Source: an uncultured Dialister sp. (GTDB lineage Bacteria; Bacillota; Negativicutes; Veillonellales; Dialisteraceae). From it: DNA of 40,029 nt. Below the pieces are notes generated by a model, which worked only from the letters and a program-made list of their open reading frames with translations, was not told the origin of the DNA and ran no database searches. Position 1 is the first letter of the stretch, and each line of letters begins with the position of its first letter. The DNA lies in the NCBI GenBank assembly GCA_934193095.1, contig CAKPUX010000014.1:1-40029 (forward strand), written 5' to 3'. The position numbers and the translations under genes were made by a program. Shown one piece after another: positions 25,395-33,601 of this stretch.

Positions 25395-26180
25395 AGGGAT
25401 TTGAATTAGGAATTAGGAATGAGGAATGAGGAATGAAGGTGGCGGCTTCGCCGCGATCGATGAAGAGGTCGCTGCTGTTCTGGCATTCGTTATCTCACAT
25501 ACGACGTTTTTCTCCGCTCAGGATGACGAAACGGGGCGATGCCCGAAGGTCTGTTGATCGCAGGTTTTCCTCGTATCGCCAGCCTTCCCCTCGAGGGGAA
25601 GGTGCCCCGAAGGGGCGGATAGGGCACTGGCGGTATGAAAGAGAGATGAGGAAAACGGAGAAGTGCGCGGCATATGTGGGGGCGTGAGTCCCTGACCGCG
25701 AATGACAACGATTGAATCAGTGTTTCCTTAAAAATCATTCGCGCCCCTTCCCCTGGAAGGGGCAGACGAGCGAAGCGAGGCGGGGTTGGTTTCCCCGAAT
25801 GTAGGAGTACCATTTCACGCGGCCAACCTCCGCCCCTTCGGGGCACCTCCTTCCAAAGGAAGGAGGGAGAAAAAAGGGGCTGCGTGTATCATCATAGGTA
25901 TAGTTGAATAGTCCGATGCTATCGACATTCCAACACTTTCATGCAATACCGCTACGTAGCCCCCTCATCTCACTTCGTTCGAAATGGCGTCTCACTGGAT
26001 TTTCGCGTCGCTTTACTCCTAAAAATCTAGTTCGCTTGCACAACCCCTTCGGGGAGCTCCCCCGATGGGGAGCCAAGAACGTTCTGCCGCTTAACTTAAT
26101 AGCATTACTCGGGGGGGCGAACCCTTCCCCCGAATCCTTTACATATTCCCACTTTCTGACAACTTTTCCCATTTTCCCCC
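25395..26180. repeat. Repeat-rich intergenic region between metQ and amt
   Basis: Successive blocks are a GAGGAAT array, the GGCGGCTTCGCCGC hairpin, the TTCTGGCATTCGTTATCTCA segment, the CCCCTCGAGGGGAAGG palindrome with CCCCGAAGGGGCGG, further CCCCTGGAAGGGG and CTTCCAAAGGAAGG palindromes, and copy A of a 206-bp repeat (25903-26108). None of the reading frames here looks like a gene; one mirrors the same repeat at 32399-32604. Confidence 0.85.
25903..26108 (+). repeat. 206-bp inverted duplication, copy A
   Basis: Begins GTTGAATAGTCCGATGCTAT and ends CTTAACTTAATAGCATTAC. It is present in inverted orientation with the same length at 32399-32604. It contains the palindrome CCCCTTCGGGGAGCTCCCC. 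Both copies are non-coding. Confidence 0.88.
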
Positions 26181-26209
26181 TTGACGGCGGCGGCTCTTAG
26201 CGTTATCAT
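26181..26209 (+). promoter_or_regulatory. amt promoter
   Basis: TTGACG (26181-26186) and TATCAT (26204-26209), 17-nt spacer. Transcription would start near 26216 and give a leader of about 158 nt. Confidence 0.8.
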
Positions 26210-26249
26210 ATCTGCATATTCAGCAATGAATGACAAGTACACAGAGGAC

Positions 26250-26325
26250 AAAGAGGTCTTGATGCAGGGGCATCGAGACTTTTTCTTTTGGACAATGAAG
26301 CCCGGGCAGATGCCCGGGCTTTCTC
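26250..26325 (+). promoter_or_regulatory. Two tandem terminator-like hairpins in the amt leader
   Basis: The first has arms GTCTTGATGC and GCATCGAGAC (one G-T pair) with loop AGGG, followed by TTTTTC near 26280. The second has arms AGCCCGGGC and GCCCGGGCT around 26299-26320, followed by TTTCTCT. Both lie between the amt promoter and the amt ribosome binding site, so the gene is probably controlled by attenuation or readthrough. No known riboswitch was recognised. Confidence 0.65.
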
Positions 26326-26373
26326 TATGTACGGGAAAGTTCTTATTTCTTTTTTTAGAAGGGTGTGGTAAAA

Positions 26374-28188
26374 ATGAGAAAAATTTTAGCCAAGTGGCCG
26401 CTTTTGGCGGCGGCCTTGTGTACGCCGACCATGATTATGGCGGCGGACGCGGAGGGCAAGTACTCCGCTGTGGATACGACCTGGACACTGCTGGGGGCTA
26501 TCCTGGTCTTCTTCATGCAGCCGGGGTTTGCGATGGTGGAGACAGGGCTCACGAGAGCGAAGAATGCAGGCAACATCGTCATGAAGAATTTCATGGACTT
26601 TGCCCTGGGCACCATCGTCTTCTGGATCCTGGGCTTCGGGCTCATGTTCGGCACCGATATCGGCGGTATCATCGGTACGCCGGATTTCTTCGTCACTCAC
26701 TATGACACGGGCGATGCAGGCTATCCTCCGCTGGTCTACCTCTTCTTCCAGACCGTCTTCTGCGCGACTTCTGCGACGATCGTCTCTGGCGCGATGGCAG
26801 AACGCACGAAATTCTCCTCTTACTGCATTTATTCCGTGGTCATTTCTCTCCTGATCTATCCGATCTCCGGACACTGGATCTGGGGCGGCGGCTGGCTCTC
26901 CGAGCTTGGCTTCCATGACTTCGCCGGTTCCACCTGTGTACACATGGTCGGCGGTGTCTGCGCTCTGGTCGGTGCCTCTCTGCTTGGACCGAGAATTGGC
27001 AAGTACAATAAGGATGGCAGCGTCAATGCGATCCCCGGTCATTCCATCACGCTTGCCTGCCTCGGCATGTTCATCCTGTGGATGGGCTGGTTCGGTTTCA
27101 ATGGCGGCTCCACCGTTTCCATGACGGGCGATGATACGATCCTCTCCGTCGGCAGCATCATGGTCACCACGAACATGGCGGCTGCTGCCGGTGCTGTCAC
27201 TACCATGCTTCTCACCTGGGTGAAATACGGCAAGCCGGATGTTTCTATGACACTGAACGGCGGCCTCGCTGGTCTTGTGGCCATCACCGCAGGCACGGAT
27301 GTCGTTTCTGTCGCCGGCTCCTTCTGGATCGGCCTCATCGCCGGTGTCGCGATCGTCTATGCGGTCGAATTCGTTGATCAGAAGATGAAGATCGATGACC
27401 CGGTCGGCGCTATCTCCGCTCACGGCGTATGCGGTGCGCTCGGGACTATCCTGACTGGCTTCTTCTCTGTCGAAGACGGCCTCCTCTACACAGGAAATCC
27501 GCATTTCCTCATGATCCAGGTCCTCGGCGTCGTTGTGGTAGCTGTTTATGTATTCATTGCGATTAACATTGTATTCCGCATCATCAAAGCGACGAATGGT
27601 CTGCGCGTCACTCGTGAAGAAGAAATCAACGGCCTTGACTTCGAAGAACACGGCCTCGTCTCTGCGTATGCAGACTTCATGATGGCACCGGATACCACCG
27701 TACAGGCTCTCGAAGCGGGCAAAGCACCGAAGGATGCCGTCGAAGTACCGCTCGTAGAAGAGAAGAAGGCAGAAGCAGAAAAGATTGTGCCGAAGGAACT
27801 GCCGGCCGATGGACACCGCCTCTACTGCGTCACCATTATTACTTCGGATAAGCGTTTCGAGATCCTGAAGGCTGCCATGGAAGCCATCGGCATCACAGGT
27901 ATGACCGTCACGAAAGCGCTGGGCTACGGTCTTGAAAAAGGACAGACCCAGATGTACCGCGGCGCTGCCGTCTCGGCAAAACTTCTGCCGAAGGTCCGCA
28001 TTGACATCGTGGTATCCAAGATCTCTCCCCGCACCATCATCGAGGTAGCGAAGAAGGCCCTCTACACCGGCAAGTATGGCGATGGCAAGGTCTTCGTCTC
28101 CACCATCGACAATGCGGTGAAGATCCGCACGGGCGAAGAAGGATACGATGCGCTGCAGGACTATCCCATCGAAGAAGAAAAGAAATAA
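26374..28188 (+). CDS. Ammonium transporter with fused C-terminal PII domain (Amt-GlnK fusion)
   Basis: The start at 26374 follows AGAAGGG. The 604-residue product has a signal peptide (residues 1-24), an Amt channel of about 11 spans with the conserved DFAGSTCVHMVGG (gate Asp and first pore His) and AHGVCGALGT (second pore His), a cytosolic linker, and a PII domain from about residue 480. The PII part keeps ITGMTVT, the LPKV segment, GKYGDGK and KIRTGEE. The T-loop reads KGQTQMYRGAAV, so the Tyr uridylylated in E. coli GlnB (Tyr51) is Val533, and the Gln39 equivalent is Glu. The fused domain probably gates the channel in cis in response to ADP/ATP or 2-oxoglutarate. No separate glnK follows. 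Confidence 0.93.
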   Translation: MRKILAKWPLLAAALCTPTMIMAADAEGKYSAVDTTWTLLGAILVFFMQPGFAMVETGLTRAKNAGNIVMKNFMDFALGTIVFWILGFGLMFGTDIGGIIGTPDFFVTHYDTGDAGYPPLVYLFFQTVFCATSATIVSGAMAERTKFSSYCIYSVVISLLIYPISGHWIWGGGWLSELGFHDFAGSTCVHMVGGVCALVGASLLGPRIGKYNKDGSVNAIPGHSITLACLGMFILWMGWFGFNGGSTVSMTGDDTILSVGSIMVTTNMAAAAGAVTTMLLTWVKYGKPDVSMTLNGGLAGLVAITAGTDVVSVAGSFWIGLIAGVAIVYAVEFVDQKMKIDDPVGAISAHGVCGALGTILTGFFSVEDGLLYTGNPHFLMIQVLGVVVVAVYVFIAINIVFRIIKATNGLRVTREEEINGLDFEEHGLVSAYADFMMAPDTTVQALEAGKAPKDAVEVPLVEEKKAEAEKIVPKELPADGHRLYCVTIITSDKRFEILKAAMEAIGITGMTVTKALGYGLEKGQTQMYRGAAVSAKLLPKVRIDIVVSKISPRTIIEVAKKALYTGKYGDGKVFVSTIDNAVKIRTGEEGYDALQDYPIEEEKK

Positions 28189-28206
28189 GAAATCCATATA
28201 GCATGC

Positions 28207-28239
28207 AAAAAGAGCAGCGGCCATGTCGCTGCTCTTTTT
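28207..28239 (+). terminator. Intrinsic terminator of amt
   Basis: AAAAAGAGCAGCG, loop GCCATGT, CGCTGCTCTTTTT. A perfect 13-bp stem with T run, 18 nt after the stop. Confidence 0.93.
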
Positions 28240-28745
28240 GGCTTGGGGTTAGCCCGTGGGTCGAGGTGCCCTTTGATTACGTGCGAAAGAGGTTCAGCGG
28301 GTTCAACAGGTTCAGCGGGTTCAACGGGGGTGGTGCGGCGCATAAAAAAGAAGCGCCGCAGAGTATAAATAATGGCGATGCCATGAGCTGGCATTCCAGT
28401 CACCAGTCACTTGAGACTCCTAATCCCTAGCCACTAATCTTTATCCCTGCTTTCAAACTTAGCCTATGGGACGTGCCGTCCTTTGATTGCGTGCGAAAGA
28501 GGTTCAGCGGGTTCAACAGGTTCAGAGGGTAGGGCGGGGGTGGTGCGGCGCATAAAAATCAGAAGCGCCGCGAAGGCTTGAAACTAGCGGCTTTCTTGTA
28601 TCGCAAACCTAATCCCTAGCCACTAGTCACCAGTCACTAGTCACCAGTCACTAGTCACCAGTCACCAGTCACTGGCTACTCATCCCTAATCCCTAATCCC
28701 TAATCCCTAGCCACTAGCCACTAGTCACCAGCCACCAGTCACGCA
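28240..28745. repeat. Double mosaic repeat island downstream of amt
   Basis: Two composites in the same orientation. Each has a GGTTAGCCC or TAGCCTATGGG module with TTGATT(A/G)CGTGCGAAAGAGG, a 9-nt GGTTCAGCG array, and the GCGGCGC hairpin (28335-28359 and 28545-28571). The second ends in one of the longest heptamer arrays in the window (about 28617-28742: AGTCACC, AGTCACT, AATCCCT, AGCCACT). No gene is seen. Confidence 0.92.
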
Positions 28746-28894
28746 TCTCCCCCCCGATATCCACATAGCGCGGACAGGGGGTGCTCCTTTGTCTCTCGCT
28801 CATTCGTTATATTTCTCTTGATTTCTCATCTTTTTACAGGAGCGAACTTCCTCTTGACGAATGTTTTACAAAAAAATGGAACGGCGCGCCGGGG

Positions 28895-29139
28895 TGTGAA
28901 TAGGCTATTCACAGAATCCACAGTTGTGAACAAGAGAATGGGGACGCGCGAGAACGATGAAATCTTGCGGTTTCAGAGATGCCGACGGAGGCCGATTTCA
29001 CTTATTCACAGATATTCACAATTTTCTGTGTATATCTAAGGTGGACAAGTGTGGGATTTGGCTCACTGTCGAAACTATGAATAGGTGACTTTTCACAATT
29101 CACAATTTTGTGAATAACTGTGAACAACTCTGTGGACAA
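28895..29139. other. DnaA-box cluster (candidate replication origin or DnaA-binding locus)
   Basis: Two perfect TTATTCACA boxes (29002-29010 plus; 29109-29117 minus) and six with one mismatch to TTATNCACA (28895-28903 minus, 28905-28913 plus, 28925-28933 minus, 29012-29020 plus, 29119-29127 minus, 29131-29139 minus) fall in 245 bp. The stretch is unique sequence free of mosaic repeats and holds no credible gene. dnaA, dnaN and rpmH, the usual neighbours of a Firmicutes oriC, are not in the window, so a DnaA-titration or regulatory site is also possible. Confidence 0.6.
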
Positions 29140-29141
29140 AT

Positions 29142-29177
29142 AAAAACGATCCCGTGCGGATTCATCGCACAGGATCG
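29142..29177 (-). terminator. Terminator of the minus-strand phosphatase gene
   Basis: Minus strand: CGATCCTGTGCG pairs with CGCACGGGATCG (29177-29147), followed by TTTTTA. It lies 17 nt after the stop codon at 29195. Confidence 0.88.
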
Positions 29178-29194
29178 CTAACCGTCAATGGCTA

Positions 29195-29647
29195 CTAACC
29201 ACCCACTACTTTTAGCAGCGCGCGGCAGCCTTCTACGAGATCGTCATATGTTTCTTCGAAGTCTCCGGTATACCAGGGATCGGCGACTTCGCCGCGCCGT
29301 CCTGCCCAAGAGAGGAGGAGGGAGACTTTCTTCTCCGGATCGCCGTGCGTGAGGCGGGAGAGGTCGTAGAGATTTTCTTCATCCATGCAGAGGATATAGT
29401 CCGCGCGCTCGTAGTCTTCCTTCGTGATGAGGCGGGCGCGCCGGGGCGTGAAGGGGATGCGCTTCTGCGTGAGCATACGCTTGGCGGGCGGGTACATGTC
29501 GTGACCGATCTCTTCCGTGGTCGCTGCGACAGAGTCTACGGTGATCGCCTTCTCGCATCCGGCTTTGCGGATGAGATCTTTCATGATGAATTCCGCCATG
29601 GGCGAGCGGCAGATGTTGCCGTGGCAGACGAAGAGTATGTGGGTCAT
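29195..29647 (-). CDS. Low-molecular-weight protein-tyrosine (or arginine) phosphatase
   Basis: The 150-residue protein has an intact P-loop VCHGNICRSP (Cys-x5-Arg) at the N-terminus and the general-acid Asp in VADPWYTG, with the typical YILCMDEEN segment. Family members dephosphorylate phosphotyrosine, or phosphoarginine in the YwlE branch, in the cytoplasm; the sequence does not separate these cleanly. AAAGGAAC precedes the ATG. It is the catalytically complete paralogue of the degenerate protein at 19596-20051. Confidence 0.92.
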   Translation of the reverse strand: MTHILFVCHGNICRSPMAEFIMKDLIRKAGCEKAITVDSVAATTEEIGHDMYPPAKRMLTQKRIPFTPRRARLITKEDYERADYILCMDEENLYDLSRLTHGDPEKKVSLLLSWAGRRGEVADPWYTGDFEETYDDLVEGCRALLKVVGG

Positions 29648-30151
29648 GATGGGTTCCTTTCTGTTTTTGGTGACTGGTGACTGGTGACTAGTGACTAGGG
29701 ACTAGGAACTAGGGACTAGTATAGCGATTTGTTAACTTCTGGACCTTAGTTAGAAGTGAGAAGTGAGAAGTGCTGGAAGGGGCACACAATTCATATAGTG
29801 CCCCAATACCCCTTATTATATAAAACAATTTGTACATTATTTATATAAAAGTCCGCGGCGCTTCCTATTTTTATGCGCCGCACCTTCACTCCTCACTCCT
29901 AACTCCTCACTCCTCACTTGATTCGGACATTGACTTAAATGCCAGTTATTTAGAAAACGCAATACTAGTGACTGGTGACTGGAGACTAGGGACTGGAGAC
30001 TAGGGACTGGTGACTAGTGACTAGGGATTAGGGATTAGGGATTAGGGGAGGGGAGACCAGGAGAGTAGGAGACTAGGAGACAGTAGAGGTCAGATGTCAG
30101 ATGTCTAAAGTCTAAAGTCTAAAGTCTCCTTGTCTAACGTCTTCGAGTCTC
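29648..30151. repeat. Repeat island between the phosphatase and ogt, with MITE copy 2
   Basis: Starts with GTGACTGGTGACTAG heptamers, then the MITE-like element (29720-29964), more GACTGGAGACTAGGGACTGG and GATTAGG arrays (about 29968-30045), and AGTCTAA/AGTCTCT arrays (about 30105-30160) running up to the ogt stop codon. No gene is seen. Confidence 0.9.
29720..29964 (+). mobile_element. MITE-like element, copy 2 (245 bp)
   Basis: Same ends as copy 1 (TATAGCGATTTGTTAACTTC and AGAAAACGCAATA), with the GCGGCGC hairpin at 29855-29881. It is longer than copy 1 because of an extra GAGAAGT array and an insert with TTTATATAAA. ACTAGT flanks both ends, so the element sits in a heptamer array. Confidence 0.82.
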
Positions 30152-30655
30152 TTAGTCTCCATGTTTCTTTTCCAGCGCGAGGAGCCAGGCTTTTCGGTGA
30201 AGGCCTCCGGCGTAGCCGGTGAGGCGGCCGTTCCTGCCTATGACGCGGTGGCAGGGGATGATGAGGGAGATGGGATTTCTTCCGACGGCGCTTCCGACGG
30301 CGCGGGCGGATAGGCGGGGAAGACCGCGCTCTTTGGCAAGGCGCTTTGCGATGGCACCGTAGGTCGTGGTCGCTCCGTAGGGGATCTCAAGGAGAATCTT
30401 CCATACGGCCATGCGGAAAGGAGTGCCGATGGGATGAAGCGGCGGGGTAAAATCCGGCTCGTTCCCTGCAAAATAGATGTCCAGCCAGCGCCTGCCTTCC
30501 ATCAGCGCGGGCGTTTCTTTTGTCTGTACGTCTTCCGGAAGAGTGGCGGCATAGTGTCTCTGTTCCTCGAACCAAAGGCCGGTGAGTCCCACCTCATCCG
30601 CAGCGAGGAGGATGAGGCCGAGCGGGGAGTCGTAGTGCTGTATGAATGTCATCAT
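30152..30655 (-). CDS. ogt: Methylated-DNA--protein-cysteine methyltransferase (Ogt type)
   Basis: The 167-residue protein repairs O6-methylguanine by transferring the methyl group to its own cysteine. The active site PCHRVIGRNGRLTGYAGG near the C-terminus is intact, preceded by the DNA-binding helix region RAVGSAVGRNPIS. The N-terminal domain begins with YDSPLGLILLAAD. The size fits Ogt rather than the longer Ada. Two adjacent ATG codons (30655, 30652) make the exact start uncertain by one residue. Confidence 0.94.
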   Translation of the reverse strand: MMTFIQHYDSPLGLILLAADEVGLTGLWFEEQRHYAATLPEDVQTKETPALMEGRRWLDIYFAGNEPDFTPPLHPIGTPFRMAVWKILLEIPYGATTTYGAIAKRLAKERGLPRLSARAVGSAVGRNPISLIIPCHRVIGRNGRLTGYAGGLHRKAWLLALEKKHGD

Positions 30656-30788
30656 ATACCTCGAAATGCAGGGGATCTGACAGGGTGTATCGCTTCTTCA
30701 TTATATCGCGAGCGAGAGGAGGATGCCATTCGCGGCATACTCTTCTCGTGGGGCGGCGTGTCTTTTTCATGCACTTAAAAATTTCCTC

Positions 30789-30817
30789 TTTACAAACATA
30801 CATGCAAAGTGTATACT
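30789..30817 (+). promoter_or_regulatory. dctP T-box promoter
   Basis: TTTACA (30789-30794) and TATACT (30812-30817), 17-nt spacer; the start is expected near 30824. Confidence 0.85.
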
Positions 30818-30823
30818 TGTCAC

Positions 30824-31057
30824 AAGCTTAATTTTGAATAAAGACAAGGAACGGAAGCGAGTGAATCGGTTCTCTGGCAGAGAGCTGCCGCATGGTGAAA
30901 GGTAGCAGAGGGTCCTCACAAAGTCGTCCGCAAGTCCCGTATCTGAATGAAGTAGGATGCGGCGTTTGGCAGCGTTACAAGGCCTCCGAGTATAGTGCGA
31001 GGTGGTACCGCGTGAAGGTTTACGCCCTGGCTGATTTTTATCAGTCAGGGCGTTTTT
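30824..31057 (+). ncRNA. T-box leader upstream of the TRAP transporter gene dctP
   Basis: The canonical T-box GAGGTGGTACCGCGTG (30998-31013) precedes a terminator with arms ACGCCCTG and CAGGGCGT and a T run ending near 31057. The 5' half has stem I features (AGAGAGCTGCC, ATGGTGAAAGGTAGC). Expression of dctP should rise when a particular tRNA is uncharged. The specifier codon could not be fixed by eye. This T-box sequence differs from the TGGTAACACG form of the two methionine leaders, so a different amino acid is likely. Confidence 0.88.
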
Positions 31058-31184
31058 TGATACCTGAGAAAGGGAGAGCGGGCTTGAGGCAGCAGGTAGT
31101 CGCGAAATCTGCTGTCTCCCTCGAGGACTTTATTCAAGAAGGGTGTTTTATAGGTTGATGTAAGTATAGCAGAAAGGGAGATCT

Positions 31185-32234
31185 ATGATGGGTAAGAAAT
31201 CGATGAAGATCGCAGCCGCTTCTCTGGCTGCTCTGGCAATGGCAGGTATGATGACGGGATGCGGCATGTCCGGCGGAGATAAGAAGGCGGCAGCATCCGG
31301 CAATGGGCAGAAGGTCGAGCTGAAGCTGGCATATCAGCTGCCGTCCGAGCATCATCTGTCCAAGAGTGTAGAAAAATTTGCCAAAGAGGTCAATGAAAGA
31401 TCCAAGGGCTCGATCGAGGTCAAGGTATACCCGGCCGGACAGCTCTACAATGACCAGAATATGAATGATGCGCTCATGAGCGGCGGGCTGGATATCGGTC
31501 TGAACTCTACCGCGCGCTGGTCCATGGTCGTACCGGCACTCAAGGTCCTCGATCTGCCGTTCGTCCTGCCGACCATCGAAGCGGCTGACAATGCGCTCGA
31601 TGGGGATCTGGGCTCGAAGCTGACGGCAGAAATGGAAAAGAAGGGCGTTCATCCGCTGATCTGGGCTGACTATGGCTATGTACAGTTCTGCAACAACACC
31701 AAAAAGATCGAAAAGCCGGAGGATTTCAAGGGCCTGAAGATCCGTTCTTACTCTGAAACATCGGCTGACATCATCCAGGCGCTCGGCGCTTCTCCGACGA
31801 CCATGAGCTCTTCGGAAGTGTACATGGCGATCAAGAATGGCACCATCGACGGCCAGTCCTCCGGTCAGACGGCGATCCTGTCCCGCAAGATCTACGAAGT
31901 CTGCAAGTACTTCACCACCACGAACCACTCCTATGTCGGCTACCTGCTCGCGATCAATGATAACTCTTGGAAAAAACTGTCTCCGGATCAGCAGAAGCTG
32001 GTGAATGAAGTCGCTAAGGAGATCCGGGATGAGATCCGTAAGGAGACCAAGTCGGAGGATGAACGCTGCCTGAAGGAGCTCGCTGCCAAGGGTATGGATG
32101 TCTACACGGTTCCGGCGGATGAAGTGAAGTTGTGGCAGGATGCGACCGCCTCTGTTATCGAGAAGTTCGAACAGGAACAGGGTGACTTCGGTAAGCAGCT
32201 CGTGGAAGACTGCAGAAAAGCATCGAAGAAATAA
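31185..32234 (+). CDS. dctP: TRAP transporter solute-binding lipoprotein DctP
   Basis: A 349-residue DctP-family binding protein. Its signal peptide has a lipobox (MMTGC, Cys26 counted from the first ATG), so the mature protein is probably membrane-anchored. The family pattern includes LKLAYQLPSEHHLSKSVEKF, VKVYPAGQLYND, and KGLKIRSYSE with the conserved Arg that binds the ligand carboxylate, then GTIDGQSSG. TRAP systems import carboxylates with Na+ or H+. The T-box leader suggests an amino acid or a precursor as substrate. A second ATG directly follows the first; AAAGGGAG is upstream. Confidence 0.93.
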   Translation: MMGKKSMKIAAASLAALAMAGMMTGCGMSGGDKKAAASGNGQKVELKLAYQLPSEHHLSKSVEKFAKEVNERSKGSIEVKVYPAGQLYNDQNMNDALMSGGLDIGLNSTARWSMVVPALKVLDLPFVLPTIEAADNALDGDLGSKLTAEMEKKGVHPLIWADYGYVQFCNNTKKIEKPEDFKGLKIRSYSETSADIIQALGASPTTMSSSEVYMAIKNGTIDGQSSGQTAILSRKIYEVCKYFTTTNHSYVGYLLAINDNSWKKLSPDQQKLVNEVAKEIRDEIRKETKSEDERCLKELAAKGMDVYTVPADEVKLWQDATASVIEKFEQEQGDFGKQLVEDCRKASKK

Positions 32235-33094
32235 GGGGCTGGACGGTTTACACTGGTGTCAGCGAGCAAAAGGTAAGATTGCCTCATAGGTTGATGGGTT
32301 CAGGTTGATGGGTTCAGGGTTGTGGTGCGGCGCACAAAAAATAGAAGCGCCGCGGGTTTTGATAACGCTTCGCGTGTATCCATTGCCTTCCCCAGTGGGT
32401 AATGCTATTAAGTTAAGCGGTAGATCATTCTTGGCTCCTCATCGGGGGAGCTGCCCGAAGGGCTTGTGCAAGCGAACTGGATTTTTAGGAGTGAAGCGAC
32501 GCGAAAATCCAGTGAGACGCCATTTCGAACGAAGTGAGATGAGGGGGCTACGTAGCGGTATTGCATGAAAGTGTTGGAATATCGATAGCATCGGACTATT
32601 CAACATAGCACGCTATACCGCTAGCATGCCCCTATTGCCTTCGGCACTTCCCCCGAAGGGGAAGCAAGACGTTACGTAGCTAACGATTTCCTTAACTGAA
32701 TAGCATTGCCCCAAGGGGGAAGGCTAAGAGGAACGGCACGGAGCGCCCCATTACTATTTGCGGCGAAGCCGCCACTCTGAACCCTGAAGTTTGAAAGCAG
32801 GGATTAGTAGCTAGGGATTAGGGATTGGGGATTAGGAGTGACTGGTGACTAGTGACTGAAATGCCACTTTCGGGCATCGCCATTATTTATACTCCGCGGC
32901 GCTTCCATATTTTTATGCGCCGCACCAACACTCCTCACTCCTAACTCCTCACTCCTAACTAGAGTGAAGAGCATTCATCCGCAATCCATGGGCGAACCGC
33001 CCCCAGGGCTAACCCCGAACCCTGAACCCTGAACCCTGAACCCTTAAACCTATCAACCACCCTATATATTTGTATTAAATAAAGGAGGGCTGTC
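32235..33094. repeat. 860-bp repeat island inside the dctP-dctQM operon
   Basis: Contains a GGTTGATGG/GGTTCAGGG array, the GCGGCGC hairpin (32327-32353), copy B of the 206-bp repeat (32399-32604, inverted), a partial relative with CCCCCGAAGGGG (about 32640-32710), a GCGGCGAAGCCGCC hairpin, GATTAGG and GACTAGT arrays, a second GCGGCGC hairpin (32896-32923), CTCCTAACTCC repeats and a CCCTGAA array. No gene and no clear terminator are seen. Confidence 0.88.
32399..32604 (-). repeat. 206-bp inverted duplication, copy B
   Basis: Reverse-complement relative of 25903-26108 with matching ends (GTAATGCTATTAAGTTAAG ... AGCATCGGACTATTCAAC). A few substitutions separate the copies. Confidence 0.88.
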
Positions 33095-33598
33095 ATGCGT
33101 TCTGTTTATAAAATGTTTGATCGAGCTCTGGGCTGCGTGACATGCGCGGCTGCTGCGATTGCGGGGCTGGCTATTCTGGCGACAGCCTTCATCATCTGTT
33201 ATGAAATCATTGCCAGAAGCCTTCTGCATCGTCCGACTGTCTGGGCGATGGAGATTTCTACCTATCTCCTGATCCTCGCAGGCTTCTTCGGCATGTCTTA
33301 CACCATGCGCACGCATGGGCACATCTTTGTCGATTTCCTGTACTCCCGCTTCCCGAAGGGGGTGCGGAGGGGCATGGATATCTTCACCTCCCTTCTGTCG
33401 CTCTTTGCGCTCTATGTCTGCATGACGGAGTCTACGAACTACATGCTGATGAGCCTTGAGAATGGCATCGTTTCGCCGACGCTTCTGCGTGTGCCGCTCT
33501 GGATCCCGCAGACCTTCATGGTGATCGGCTTTGCACTGCTGTTTTTAGAAACCCTGAATCATTTTCTGGGGGATTTCTTTGCACAAGAGGAGGACTGA
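33095..33598 (+). CDS. dctQ: TRAP transporter small permease subunit DctQ
   Basis: A 167-residue protein with four hydrophobic helices, the DctQ topology. ARSLLHRPTVWAMEISTYLL and GMSYTMRTHGHIFVDFLYSR match the conserved middle section with the Glu and the His-Asp region. It forms the membrane complex with DctM, whose ATG lies 3 nt after its stop. AAGGAGG precedes the ATG. Confidence 0.92.
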   Translation: MRSVYKMFDRALGCVTCAAAAIAGLAILATAFIICYEIIARSLLHRPTVWAMEISTYLLILAGFFGMSYTMRTHGHIFVDFLYSRFPKGVRRGMDIFTSLLSLFALYVCMTESTNYMLMSLENGIVSPTLLRVPLWIPQTFMVIGFALLFLETLNHFLGDFFAQEED

Positions 33599-33601
33599 CT
33601 T

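Noticed and set aside
25939..26172. A frame encoding a KRRENPVRRHFERSE-like peptide, also at 32305-32568
   Set aside because: Both frames are translations of the same 206-bp non-coding repeat; such peptides are common false calls from REP-like DNA.
26386..28224. A 612-codon minus-strand frame opposite amt
   Set aside because: Antisense shadow of the Amt-PII gene; its composition is charged and low in hydrophobic pattern, with no motif.
28745..28800. A C-run/G-run hairpin considered as part of an SRP or 6S RNA
   Set aside because: The SRP tetraloop and asymmetric bulge motif and the 6S long hairpin are absent.
28818..29039. A 73-codon open frame across the DnaA-box region
   Set aside because: No ribosome binding site or family pattern; the stretch is better explained by the cluster of DnaA boxes.
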